Shown here piece after piece: positions 37,440 to 49,289 of a DNA stretch of 64,000 nucleotides; position 1 is the first letter of the stretch, and every line of letters begins with the position of its first letter. Origin of the DNA: Epiperipatus broadwayi (Eukaryota; Onychophora; Udeonychophora; Euonychophora; Peripatidae); assembly GCA_028023455.1 (NCBI GenBank), contig JAQFVV010006625.1, positions 496,001 through 560,000 on the forward strand, given 5' to 3'. The notes below the pieces were generated by a model. That model was not told where the DNA came from, did no database searches, and saw only the letters and a list, made by a program, of their open reading frames with translations. Position numbers and translations under genes: made by a program.

Positions 37440-38215
37440 TATCATGGGACTACATTTTTTATTGCTTTCCAAAATACTTCATCGGCCAATTCTTAAATAC
37501 TGGAGATGCCTGGAGTGAACTCCTAAATGGGCAAACCAAAGAAATGGACATAAGCTACCAAATTATGCTTCATTCCTGATCCTGGATCACACTAAGGCTT
37601 TCAAAATGAATGGGATTCTGGAGCTGTCTAAGCAGGTCTCTTTTCAAAGAGAACACGTTTGCTGACGGGAACAGGATTTGCATGTAGGAGTATGTTATCC
37701 TGTAAAAATGCCACCACACCAGCTTTTTTGGTTGGCAGTTAGCACAATTTGAATGGCTCAGTTTTGCAGACAGCCATTTTATTTATTGCAGACATGTTCT
37801 CATGCAAACATGAGCTGGTCGAAATCTTGCTTGGATGTATCTTTTCAAATTTTTTTAAGGTTCCACATCGAGTAGGGAAGCATGGCAATGGGTTTACATT
37901 TGTTAGGAGGTAATACTAGGTCAGATGACTTGTAAGCTAATTACTTTGACATGCATATTTGAAGAGTTATGGCAGGTTAAAATCAAGATGCCCTCAGAAG
38001 ATACTGTAGTGAACTTTGAACTGTCAGCATTGGGATAAAGTGCATAACATGAAGCAGCAGGCTGGCTGTCAGAGAATGGCATCATAAACAGCCTCTTTCT
38101 GTGATTTTTCATACATATAAGACCAGCGATGACTGCATAAAGGCATATATATGCATGTGTGTGTGTGTTTGCATATAAATAATGCCATAAAGTGGCTGAC
38201 ATGAGCTAATAAAAC
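37440..38215. other. Less AT-rich island, unidentified
   Basis: This block is visibly richer in G and C than its surroundings and lacks simple repeats apart from a short (GT)n near 38155-38168. It has no inverted or direct partner in the window. The longest open frame here (minus strand, 38202-37921) has no recognisable motif. It could be untranslated exon or non-coding RNA sequence, a conserved regulatory block, or an old repeat; nothing in the sequence decides. Confidence 0.35.
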
Positions 38216-39589
38216 AGTACCTTACATTTTATTTATATCACTAAGCATTGTAAATGTTTTATATAAGCAAATAATGTCCATCAATTTTTCTAAATTTAAA
38301 ATGATACTATTAATTACACACACAATAAATATACACCTGGGTCTCTTTTTACGCGGACTTATTTAACACGAATTTCAAGTTATGTGATTCGTGTTTCACT
38401 GGAAGTCGATTTCCAATAATGCACTATTACTTTAAATAATAAATTTCATGCACTTACATTATATTGAAAGTAATAGCAGATTATTGGAATTCAACTTTCA
38501 CCTTAGTAATTTCAATATTTTCAGTGCTTTATAGTAGTAAGATTTTATGCAATAATGAAATTAAAATAAATGATTTCCACATTTTATGTATACACATATT
38601 AAATTTTACAAGATTATAATGTAAATTTGTTCAAACATTGTGCTTGTTAATTTTGCATTTTAAATCACATTATGTTTTTGCTTTTTAAAAAAGAATGTAA
38701 TCAATTATTATTTTCTTATTACTGACACTAATCATTAACGTGCTCTTAAATTCCAATGAGAGCTAAATGGTTGTATGTCTGGATATCGCGAGCTTCATAA
38801 ACAATTAATAAAATCATCGTCTCAAAGATTAATTACTAATTACATTGTCACCAGAAAATCATAATAATTAAAACATGTATAAAAAAATGTAAATTACTGT
38901 ACTGTAAATTATGCATAAAAATTTATTATTTTGAATAAAATTAAATATTATAGTTAAAAAAGTTTGTCTTGTATCATTTTTTTTCAAATTTGAAATTTTT
39001 TATTAGTCATATTTTATTTCCTTATTTTTTTTTTGTGCGAATTTTAAAGTAATTTTATGTTGGTGCTTTTCTTTTACGTGAATTTTGAAAAATCACAGAC
39101 TGCATCTCCCCTTTTTCAATGTAAGTTACGTCTATTTTTGCGCGATTTCATTTGCACGTGTTTTCTGAGGAACCTATCTATTGTGTAAAACGAGACCCAT
39201 GTGTATAATGATTTATATTAAAATTGTACCTATTTATTTTATTAAATAATTAAGTTCATATACACTTTTTTGTTAAATAAAATGCTTTATATAATACTTC
39301 AAATACTATATCTGTATGAACATAAAAATAAATATTCACTATAAAAATGTTTTTTTTTTGCTTAGAGAAGTTTTTTTTACAAAGAAAAAACAGTATTTTC
39401 ACTTATAAATTTTAAAATGCCAACAAATTTTAAATAAAAGATATTTAAAATTTAGTTTATTTAAATACAATAAATCATTTTCATAATTATAGCCATGTAA
39501 ATATATTAATAAAATAATAATATTGTAATGGTCACTATCCACAGAGAAATTGATGCTGCATTTAAACAAAATTAGAATCAAATGAGAGT
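38216..39589. other. AT-rich non-coding stretch
   Basis: No gene. Positions ~39430-39530 match, in inverted orientation, ~49170-49265 ('AAATTTAGTTTATTTAAATAC' type block), outside the main inverted-repeat arm on this side but inside it on the other. Confidence 0.5.
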
Positions 39590-41300
39590 TTTAGAGTAAT
39601 CTGTTATATAAATAATCAACAATTATATAACAATAAAATTGAAGAATAGTATTTGGGGTTCTATATATAAATCATCACAATACTGGTATGAATAACCATT
39701 TGCTTTTACAAGCACACATTCCAAACTTCACACATTGGGGAGCATGTTCTCAGAGCTATGGAGATTTTCTTTCTGTGAGTCCTGTGTTTTGCACTATTGA
39801 TGTATAATAACTAGCATGTCTTATACAAAACAAAAGATATTATAGTATTATGATAATTAAATATAATTAACTCATGTATTATTATAATAAAGAAAAGATT
39901 ATATCTAATACATGCTTTAGTATATGCATAAAACATAACAATCAGAAAAATTAATAAATAATAAAATAATTTATTAATGAAAAAATAAATTAATAGAATA
40001 TTGTGTGTAGACTCCCTCTTGAAGATTTCTGAAGCTGGATATCAGAAGAAAAATTCACATCCTTTAAACTTTAACTGTTCATTATAACTTCTCCAATATG
40101 TGTATATAAAAAGATTATTTGTTTCATTAAATATAGGGGATTTGAACTCAGACTTTCAAGCAGCCTTCAAATATTCACACTATCTCATACTACCAATACA
40201 TATGACCACGCACATGCAAAAAGATAAATAATCACCAATATGAGTATTTTGTGCTAAGCCAGCATAGCACTCATCAGTTGGTCCACATTATCACCTCCCA
40301 CACACACACACACGATCAGTGCTTAGTTTATATTAAGATAGCAAAACTTTATACTTTAAGGGACAGGCTTCAATCAACTCCAACCTCCAACTCTTCAGCC
40401 ATCCATACGACTGAAAATCTGATTATAGAATGCCCAAATCTCATGCTGATACCAATATTGTTGTTATGCCCATGTTGATCTTTAATGTTGTTTCATTAAA
40501 ATAGTTTTATTTTTGAACAAAATATACTGTCCTACTTGACAATCTCCAATTTCACTTTTTCATTCTTTATTCTTTTATAATCCATTATATCTTTTATTTA
40601 TTTGTCTTAAATATAAAAAAAAAAAAATCTTACCATTTTGTCTTGAAGATCTTTTTTCTTTCTTTGAATATCTTTCCTCTTTTAATTATTGTTACACAGA
40701 CATTAAAAATAGTTATACCTAGTGTTAGTATTTCTTTTACTTGAAACAAAAACAACTTTCTTGGCAATTTATCTGTTAAATTTCTGTTTCTTTCTCTCTT
40801 TGTCAGCTTCTAATAGTTGATAGAGAAACCACTGGAAAATGTATTGAGAATAAGAACTGATTTGCTACTTGCTTTGGTCTAGGGCTCCATATTGAAAAAA
40901 TATTTAAATATAATGAATATTTTCATAATTATTAATAAATCAAAACAATTAAAATAAAAAGTGGCACTCCTTGTATAATGTTATCTTGATAGTTAATTAT
41001 ATCCATCTTCTACTTCTTCAAACAAGAATGAGAGGGTAAGAAAGATTTATCTCTTTTGCTCATTATCAACTTCATTTACATATGAAACCTTGTTGCATTA
41101 TTTATAAAATTTGGGATTGTCTCATCAATGGATTTATAAAGTAATCTATTGTTCAACCAAAAGAAATTTAATTAAGTGAATATACTAGCATATATTTACT
41201 AAATAAATAAATTCTTTAATCACATAATTATTTTCTGCACATGGATATTTCATTCCTCGTTTATTTATTTCCATCTTCTATGTATATTTGTGCATAAGAA
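39590..41300. repeat. Outer inverted-repeat arm, left (~1.7 kb with SINE)
   Basis: This block is the reverse complement of ~49290-50600 along its whole length, with moderate divergence. Landmarks: 'AATAATCAACAATTATATAA' (39612), 'GAGCATGTTCTCAGAGCTATG' (39740), 'AGTATATG...AACAATCAGA' (~39930), 'ATATCTTTCCTCTTT' (~40665), 'ACTTGCTTTGGTCTA' (~40870) and 'TTTATTTCC.TCTTCTATGTATAT' (~41265). The extra length here is due to a SINE at 40132-40487 that is absent from the right arm. No coding content. The pair encloses about 8 kb including a Merlin-type transposon. Confidence 0.8.
40132..40487 (-). mobile_element. tRNA-related SINE insertion, 356 bp
   Basis: A 356-bp insertion flanked by perfect 13-bp repeats TTGTTTCATTAAA (40119-40131 and 40488-40500). 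The corresponding point in the right arm (around 50050) retains the empty site, a single TTGTTTTATTAAA. The minus strand has a B-box-like GAGTTCAAATCCCC close to its 3' end and a (GT)n run in the middle. The same family is found, older, at 3060-3410. A tRNA-derived SINE is likely, though the A box is not obvious. Confidence 0.75.
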
Positions 41301-42659
41301 AACACATATTTTAAAAATATAATCGCAATGATTAATGAGAGAAAGTCTTATGACTACAGGTAAAAAATCTAAGCCATTTGAAATAAAAAATGGTGTTAAA
41401 TAAGGATGTGTAATTTTTCCACATTGATTTCAAATTTTGTGACAGTGATCTTTGAAAATGTTTATAGATTGCATAGTAAAATAGTAACAAAAAGGCTTAA
41501 GGTTCGATTTTTAATTTCGATCGATTAAAAGTTAAAACAACATTTTTTTTGGATTTGGTATCTGCAGAATGCTGATAATTGAGATATTTTTGCTGGTAAA
41601 AGTACAAATAAATGAAAACATGCATACAAGATGTAACATTATACAAACCATATACAATTATTTCAAGCAAAAACTACAGACACATTAACTAATCAAATTA
41701 CACCTTAACTACTTTGGAAAACCAGAAACAATAACACAATTTAATGCAAATGAATTTATAGCACAGCTGCTAACAATTCATAGCACAGTAAAACTATATT
41801 TAAAAAATTAACAATGGCAGATGGGTCTACATTAAAAAGGCGCGAGTTACCAATGCAGAATTTCATCAATAATTAGCATTCAAAATATGCATCTGCAATC
41901 TCAAAGCATCGATTACATAAACTAAAAATAACATTACACAAGAGATTATATTTATGAAATTATATTATACTCTGCTTTCAAATAAGTCTAATGTAAAAAT
42001 GACCCCACCCCAATAAAAAATTTTTAACCAAAAGTAACTAAAATTGACAAATTACATTGAGTAAATCGCACAACTCCTTCTGAAATACAAATTAAAAAAA
42101 AACCAAAAAAAAAAGGCTATGAAATTTGAATTTTCACAGAAACAGAAAAACTATAACGTAAATGTCTAAAAAAAGTAATGAAGCCTCATTAATTGATAAT
42201 GGGGGGGGGGGGTGTACTTTTCAAAAAAATATATAAATTTCATCACTGTTTAATTAAAGAAATAAAAGACTTTCAACATTTTCAAATATGTCTTTACCAT
42301 CACATTTCAAAGCAAGGATTTATGTATGCTAAAAAGCAATAAGAATATTACACCAGAGAGGTTCTAAGTGTCTTCCAAAAATTTATCAAATTAATTTTTC
42401 TCTGCTTTCAAATTATGGAAAAGCATCAAAATAAGTACTTTTCAAAAAGATTCTAAAGTAGTGATTGATATATATTAAAAAGCAATGATAAATGTACATG
42501 GAAACTTATATTTATCAAATCAATTATACTCTGCTTTGAAATTATGGAAAAGCATTTAAATATTTTAAAAATAGATTTATAGAAATCTTCAAAAAAAATT
42601 ATTACCCAATTTTTTTCAAGGCTGATTTGTAACAGGTTGTGTTATTATTTTCAGCCTTC

Positions 42660-43290
42660 TTGCAGCACATGTAAGTAAGTAATAATGCTTTTTTTCAAAC
42701 AGATTTCATCCAGCACACTTTAATAACAGATTTCATAATGGTCGTTATTTGGTTTTAAAAAATAAAACAAAGATGGCACAAATTAACAGCAAGCTTTGAG
42801 TGCAAAAGTATTGGTAACAAATTATTTACAGAAGTATTCAAATTTCGAGGGTTATTGAAGTTAAATTATGAAGGGAAGTCTTTTTTCAAACACGTTGCAC
42901 AGATGAAAAACATTTGGTTTTAAAAGATAAAACAAAAATGGCACAAAATAACAGTAGGCTTTTGGTGCAATTATGAAGATAAGTCTTTTTTTTTTCAAAC
43001 ACATTTCACAGATGAAAAACAGTGGTTATTTGGTTTTAAAAAATAAAACAAAGACACAAATTAACAGCAGGCTTTCAGTACAATTGTGAAGAGAAGACTT
43101 TTTTAAAATACATTGCACAGATAAAAAAGAGTGGTTATTTGGTTTTAAAAAATAAAACAAAGATGGCACAAATTAACAGCAAGTTTTTGGTGCAATTATG
43201 AAGAGAAGTTTTTTTTTCAAACACGTTGCACAGATGAAAAATAGTGGTTATTTGGATTTAAAAAATTAAACAAAGGTGGCACAAAATTAA
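42660..43290 (-). repeat. Tandem ~115-bp subrepeats in the transposon arm
   Basis: Four to five copies of a unit containing 'CAAACACGTTGCACAGATG', 'GGTTATTTGGTTTTAAAAAA' and 'CAAAGATGGCACAAATTAACA', starting near 42690, 42885, 42990, 43105 and 43215. The copies differ by a few per cent. The right arm has about two inverted equivalents (44700-44760 and 44885-44960). Confidence 0.8.
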
Positions 43291-43451
43291 ATCCGTACAT
43301 ATATACCAATTAAACATTTAAAAAGAAAAATCTAATGGCAGTTCAATACATTACACGTCACAGTTTAGTTCTGCAAAAAAAATAGACAAAAAGAAACTTC
43401 AAATTTTTAGGTTTTCTGTGCAAAATTATTGGTAACAAATTATTTAAACAT

Positions 43452-44318
43452 TCACACTGATGAGATAGTAATAGATTTTAATATACAATAGAATAAATTT
43501 TCTTCCTGGTGCAGTTGTCACCACATAAATTCTGTTAAGTATGACTGCAGATGAAGTCAACAGGTCCCCCTCTCTTTCTAATTGCACCATTTTATTAGCC
43601 CCCAAAGCCTTTCTACATTTTGTGTATGCACCCCAGAAGAAGGAACCACAAAATTGTATGTGTTATTGACTTTCAAATGTTTGTAACCTGCAGCATTCAA
43701 TTCAGAACTTTTGTATGCCTTCCAGAACTCAGTATATATGGTGGATCCTGGTGCTACATGTTGTTTAATGGCATCTAGGAGAACAGACACTGTTCGATCT
43801 GGAATAGCGACAATGAATCACTTTTTTGTTTCTCTACATAAACCACCAAATAATCACTATTGTGGAAGAATTCTTTCCTGTTTGTTTTTGCATTTAGTGA
43901 ATAGAGTTTCATCTACTTCTACAATTTTTCCCATCCCTTCAATTTTGCTGGATGGCTGAGATAACGTGCTTTCTAGGCAAGCTTCCCTCAAATATTTCTT
44001 CCATGCAATGACAGTTTTCTTGCTTACATCCAAATCATTTATTCCTGATTTTATGGTCAATTGGTCTTTACTCCAGTAATAAATGATTTGACTGGCTGTG
44101 ACAAAGGACAATCTGCAGCCCTCAAACCACGTTCCTTTCCAAAGTCGTATGCATTTTTGACATGCACCAATGTTGTACCGCCATTCTGCATTTGGACTCA
44201 GATAAAGCTTCATTTTATGGCCATTGACACAGACTTTTTGAGAGGGCAGAACACTTTGACTTTTCAAAAACTCCACTTCCTGAAGTTCTGTCTTTGGAAG
44301 ATCCCAAACTTTCATCAT
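43452..44318 (-). pseudogene. Merlin/ISXO2-like transposase, inactivated
   Basis: Read from ATG at 44318, the product starts with a zinc-ribbon-like region (Cys-x-x-Gly-His near residue 32 and Cys-x-x-Cys near residue 54-57), then a helical linker, then the catalytic domain. The first catalytic Asp lies in 'IVEVDETLF' (about residue 137). After 'ILPQ' two consecutive stops (about 43855) replace residues preceding 'LFGGLCRETKK'; another stop follows before 'FIVAIPDRTVSVLLDAIKQH'. The second catalytic Asp is replaced by Glu in 'IYTEFWKAYKSS', and the third residue is the Glu of 'HTQNVERLWG'. Further stops follow 'IKWCN' and 'EFMW'. The frame is kept throughout, so decay has been by point mutation only. 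Apart from these changes the full domain is present, ending near 43452. It would have catalysed excision and insertion of the surrounding inverted-repeat element. Confidence 0.85.
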
Positions 44319-45865
44319 TTTATAAGATGGTAAGACACTATATCACACTATTAAATATCAGTGGCAAAACACTAGACACTATATCACTATAATTAAATTT
44401 CAGCATGGGTTTTTGAAATGTTGCCTGAAAGTTTGCACATGTTTAAGATTGTATTCATCTCTATAAAAAATTAATCCATATTAACACTGTCAAAAAATAA
44501 AATTAATCCCAACAACTTCTATTTGTAACAGTACAAATCACTAAATATGTCATAATAAAACTAAACAGATATTTCAAAAGACTACTTCAGTTACATTTTG
44601 ATTAAATTTGTTAGCTCAAGAATTTATATTTTTCATGTGAAATGTCTACTGCATCACTCTTCATTTTGAATGTACAAACTGTGATATGTACTGCCATAAA
44701 AAAGCCTGTTATTAATTTGTGCCATCTTTGTTTTATTTTTTTAAAACCAAATTACTATTGTTTTTTTTATCTCTGCAACATGTTTGAAAAAAAGACTTTC
44801 CTTCATAATTTAGCTTCAATAATCATCGAAAGTTGAATAATTCTGTAAATAATTTGTTACCAATACTTTTGCAACAAAAACCTGCTGTAAATTGTGCCAT
44901 CTTTGTTTTATTTCTTTAAACCATATAATGACCATTATTAAATCTGTTATTAATGTGTGCTAGATAAAATCTGTTTGAAAAAAAGTGTTATTACTTATTT
45001 ACATATGCTGCAAGAAGGCTGAAAATAATAACACAACCTGCTACAAATCAGCCTTGAAGAAAATTGGGTAAAAAAATCTCTTGAAGATTTCTATAAACCT
45101 ATTTTTAAAATATTTAAATGCTTTTTCATAATTTCAAAGCAGAATATAATTGATTTGATAAATATAAGTCCCCATGTACATTTATTATTGCTTTTTAATA
45201 TATATTAATCACAGCTTTAGAATATTTTTGAAACATACTTATTTTTGATGCTTTTCCATAATTTGAAAGCTGAAAAAAATTAATTTGGTAAATTTTTGGG
45301 AGACAATTAGAACCTCTCTGGTGTAATATTCTTATTGCTTTTTAGCATATATAAATTCTTGCTTTGAAATGTGATGGCAAAGGCATATTTGAAAATGTTG
45401 AAAGTCTTTTACTTCATTAATTAAACAGTGATGAAATTTAGTATATTTTTTGAAAACTACACCACCACCCCATTATCAGTTAATGAGGCTTCATTACTTT
45501 TTTAAACATTTACATTATAGTTTTTCTGTTTCTGTGTTAATTCAAATTTCATAGACTTTTCTTGTTTTTTTTTAAATTTGTATTTCAGAAGGAGTTGTGC
45601 GATTTACTCATCGTGATTTTTCCATTTTAGCTACTTTTGGTTAGATATTCTTCATTGGGGTGGTCATTTTTATGTTAGACTTATTTGAAAGCACAGTATA
45701 ACATAATTTCATCTCTTGTGTAATGTTCTTTTTAGTTTATGTAATCTATGCTTTGGGATCGCAGATGCATATATTGAAAGCTAAATAATGATGAAATTCT
45801 GCATTGGTAACTCATGCCTTTTTACTGAAGACCCATTTGCCATTGTTAATTTTTTACACATAGTT

Positions 45866-46020
45866 TTACTATTTCTGTGATAATTCAAATTTCATAGCAT
45901 TTTCCTGATTTTTTTTTAATTTGTATTTCAGAAGGAGTTATGGGATTTACTCATTGTAATTTGTCCATTTTATCTACTTTTGGTTAGAAATTCTTCATTG
46001 GGGGGAGCTCATTTTTACGT
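45866..46020 (+). repeat. Local duplication of transposon arm sequence
   Basis: This segment repeats, in the same orientation, the block at about 45522-45690: 'AATTCAAATTTCATAG', 'TTTGTATTTCAGAAGGAGTT' and 'CTACTTTTGGTTAGA' follow in order in both. It lies just outside the point where the left arm stops matching, so it either belongs to the element's end or is a nested fragment of a second copy. Confidence 0.7.
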
Positions 46021-46021
46021 T

Positions 46022-46200
46022 AGTCTTATTTCTGTTCCATCGATGATTTGATATTTTTTTTATTTTTTGTTCCATTGATGATTTGAGGGGATTTTTTTTC
46101 TATCGATGATTTCAGCATTTTTTTTAATTTTTTTTTTGTTCCTTTGATGATTTCAGCATTTTTTTGTTCCTTCGATGACTTCAGCATTCTTTTAATATTT
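46022..46200. repeat. Short tandem repeat around 'GTTCCATCGATGATTT'
   Basis: Five to six imperfect repeats of ~28-35 bp share 'GTTCC(A/T)T(C/T)GATGATTTCAGCATT' with T-runs between. Translation on the minus strand gives a lysine-rich repetitive peptide that I regard as non-coding. Confidence 0.75.
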
Positions 46201-49200
46201 CTATCACTCGCAGGCTTCTTGCAGCTTGTTGAAGGTAAGCGGGCACATGTGGCATAAGTTACAACTCCCATTTTTTGTTCCAAATAATGAGAGATTTATA
46301 TTTGTTGTTTCAAACAAGGATATATTGAAGTGGTAAATCTGTAGTACATATTTAATTTCACTGCCTGATGACATTACATACCTTTAAAGTAGGGTTTGAA
46401 CCAGTTTATATGTTTATTTGGTCATCTAGGAATGTTAAACACACATATACACATATCACTTCCACCCTGTTTATTTAAAATGGTTATGTATAACCAGTTG
46501 AATTATTATTTTAGCTTAAGTATATTTTATTTCCAAACTTGTAAATTTCCTTCACTTAGATAATTGTGTATGTGTGTATATGTTTTACAGATATAAAAAT
46601 GAATACAATTAATGTAGAGCTAAAGCAAATAACAGAAAATTCTAAAAAGTATTATTACAATTTAAAAAAATCATTCTCATTTTAAATATTTCAAGTCAAA
46701 CCAAAAATCATATTTTAAAGTTATTTGCAATTTTAAAATACGTTTAAATAATGCTTTCTGGAACGTATTGTTTACATCTTCCAATGTTGCTAAATTTCAA
46801 GTATAGGAGGAGCAGAAGTTCTAGGAACGCACAGAAGGAATTCAAATCACTCTTCTCTCTGGTATTTGGGTAGAGAATGGAAACAATATGAACTGTGAGT
46901 AAAAACAATTTGCCTCCCTGATCTTAAATCGTCTCTGTCCTGCCTTCTGCTATGCCATCGCTACTTGAGAACTGTTATGTTTAATTGTAAGAATAATGGA
47001 ATATGCCTACCATTATTTTATTAATATTGTGCCTTGCTAACTTCGTATACGTTATTATAAGTGGCCACCATAACTTCTAAAGGTAATCCGTTTTGCCGAA
47101 GAATGAACTCTTAATTCTCCTCACTTCATTTCTTTCCTAAATTTTAATTGTAATCAGAATGTAATCTTTATTTATTTTATAACTGATTACAAACTTAATT
47201 ATCGTTAAATTTGTGATTTTCTCTCTTAAGTTTTTAAACTTGATCTTTGAAATGCTAAGCACAGAATTATGTACTGTAAATTTATTATTAGTTTTTTTTT
47301 TTAAGTTTCACACTCTAATTATTTTATTTCATGCGGCAAATCGTATTTTAAATATATATCTTATTAAATTAGTTTTAGTGTGCTAATGTTTTAATCTAGC
47401 GAACTTATATTATTTCAATCATCATTCCGATATTTTGGAATATTTAAATAGTTTAAACGTAAAATTTCTTATTGAACGCTGTTCGCTCGGTTAAATATTT
47501 TGAAATTATGTTTAATGGCGGATTGTTTAAAAATCATATTACTATCGATATTTAAATGCAATTTATGTTCTTTTAATAAATTTGATTATTAATATACTTT
47601 AATAACTATTTATTAGTTATACACCATTAAGAGTTAAATTAATTAATATATTGTCGTTTAGGAATGCTTGGGCTTGTTAAATAGGAAAAATAATATTTTT
47701 CTTTTTTTTATATTCGACATCTTAAATTTATTAAAGTTATACGTACGATGCTGAGTGGGTTATCATTTTATCATGGTGTTACGCATATTATTGCTTTATT
47801 TAAGCTTAAATTATTTCATTAGTCATTTAAGACTTAAGCCATATTCGTGTTGCTTACTTACGATAGCATTTTAAAGTACTTATATTTTGCTTTATCATAT
47901 TTATCATCCGAACTCCGGATTTTCTTCACGTAACTCGTCTAGGAATGAGGTTTGGTAGAACCAATCTCAGGATCAACATTAGAGTATTAAGGCTCTGCAT
48001 GTGACACGTTGGAGGGCGTGCCATGGAATCCTTACCACTCATATTTTTGAATATCGCCTTGTGATAAATACAAGCGGAATCATATATGTGATAAAGCCTT
48101 CCAATCCAAAGACGGACATCTTCTCCATTTTAAACGCTGTCATTATAGTTAGCACTGCGAGTTCATTTATATGTAGTTCTCATTTTATCTATAAGACGTG
48201 GCGCAGTGATGTTTATAAACCACTCATTTTATCATTAGTCAAATATTTTAGGATTGTCACGGTAAAGCTAATTTAGGCTAACCCATTCCTCATTTGAACA
48301 GGCCCAAATATGCTCATAAACGATAAATTATTAACTATCATATCAAGAGTAAACTTCTCTTTAGAGATGAATTTGTAAACGTCCTTATCATTACTTAAAG
48401 TAATGATCACCACATTGATAACATTAATTTATTATTATACTATAACTCATTAGCATACTAAATCAGTTGCTTATATGCAAAGTAATAACCGCATTAAATC
48501 TGTGCTATGTTTTCTAATGTAAATTAAATTGTTTATATTTATTAAATTATTATGTTTTAATAATTACTCATGCGTTGTGTCTTACTGACTCTCACTCATT
48601 GAATTCCATTAAATATTTATAATAATGTTAGTAATATTTAGAAGTTATAACTAATTACTTTAAATGGACATTTATCTCTGGGTTGTTCTGTCTTTGCTCA
48701 TTCTGGATGGATACTACTTTATAATCCATGTTTCTTTTGCAATGCTAGCTGTGTGCAATTCATTTAAAATTTATAAATTGTCCCTTCACATAAGGTATTT
48801 GATTGAGCCAAGTTTTAACATTATTTATTTATGCTAATTACTCTATAGATCTCATGTTTCTCTGCTGTGTCTCTGGGACCAGAATGAATAAAATTTCATG
48901 TTATCATCAGAAGTGTTGTTTATAATGTTATAATTTTAGAGAAGAGCAAATAGGGCAGAATTCATGATTTCTCCTGACCTGTGTATCTCAGGCATGAGTG
49001 GATTTAGGGTACTTTTGCTTAGATTCTAAACTTTGTTAAATGAACATACAATTCTGACCGGTACAATATATATATATATCATCAATTTCAAAAAAATTAT
49101 TAAACAAAAACCGATAAAGTTTTGAGAAAAGTTTTTTTAATGAAAGATAATGATTTTATATTTTTAGTTATTATATTATTTTTCTATTAATATATTTACA

Positions 49201-49285
49201 TTTGTATAATTATGAAAAACGATTTTATTGTATTTAAATAAACTAAATTTTATATTGTGATTACATTTTGGAAAATACCATCTGT
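46201..49285. other. Non-coding stretch inside the outer inverted repeat
   Basis: No gene recognised. A B-box-like segment on the minus strand (CTGGTTCAAACCCTA, about 46413-46399) hints at an old SINE. The block at about 47900-48290 is less AT-rich; its 91-codon plus-strand frame (48001-48276) matches no family I know. Positions 48660-49070 are a dispersed repeat listed separately. Only ~0.5 kb separates the inner and outer arms on the left, against ~3.4 kb here. Confidence 0.5.
48660..49070 (+). repeat. Dispersed repeat, copy 2 (partner at ~1180-1615)
   Basis: Shares ordered landmarks with 1180-1615: 'TGTGTCTCTGGGACCAGAAT', 'TCCTGACCTGTGTATCTCA', 'GATTCTAAACTTTGTTAAATGA' and 'CCGGTACAATA'. 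Same orientation, considerable divergence, no coding capacity, class unknown. Confidence 0.5.
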
Positions 49286-49289
49286 AAGC

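Larger units (their letters stand above)
41785..45865 (-). mobile_element. Merlin-type (IS1595-like) DNA transposon with >1.1-kb inverted arms
   Basis: A broken ISXO2-like transposase (43452-44318) lies between two long inverted arms, about 41785-42970 and 44660-45865. They pair along their length, e.g. TTAACAATGGCAGATGGGTC (41809-41828) with GACCCATTTGCCATTGTTAA (45830-45849), and GTATTGGTAACAAATTATTTACAGAA against its complement near 44845. The inner side of the left arm carries four to five tandem ~115-bp units (42660-43290); the right arm has fewer. A 12-G run (42201-42212) is replaced by a CCACCACCCC stretch in the right arm. Merlin elements move by cut-and-paste with 8-9-bp target duplications; I could not identify these because the outer ends are blurred by a local duplication at 45866-46020. 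Confidence 0.7.

Noticed and set aside
46026-46283. 85-codon lysine-rich minus-strand frame
   Set aside because: It is the translation of a ~30-bp tandem repeat and has no independent support.
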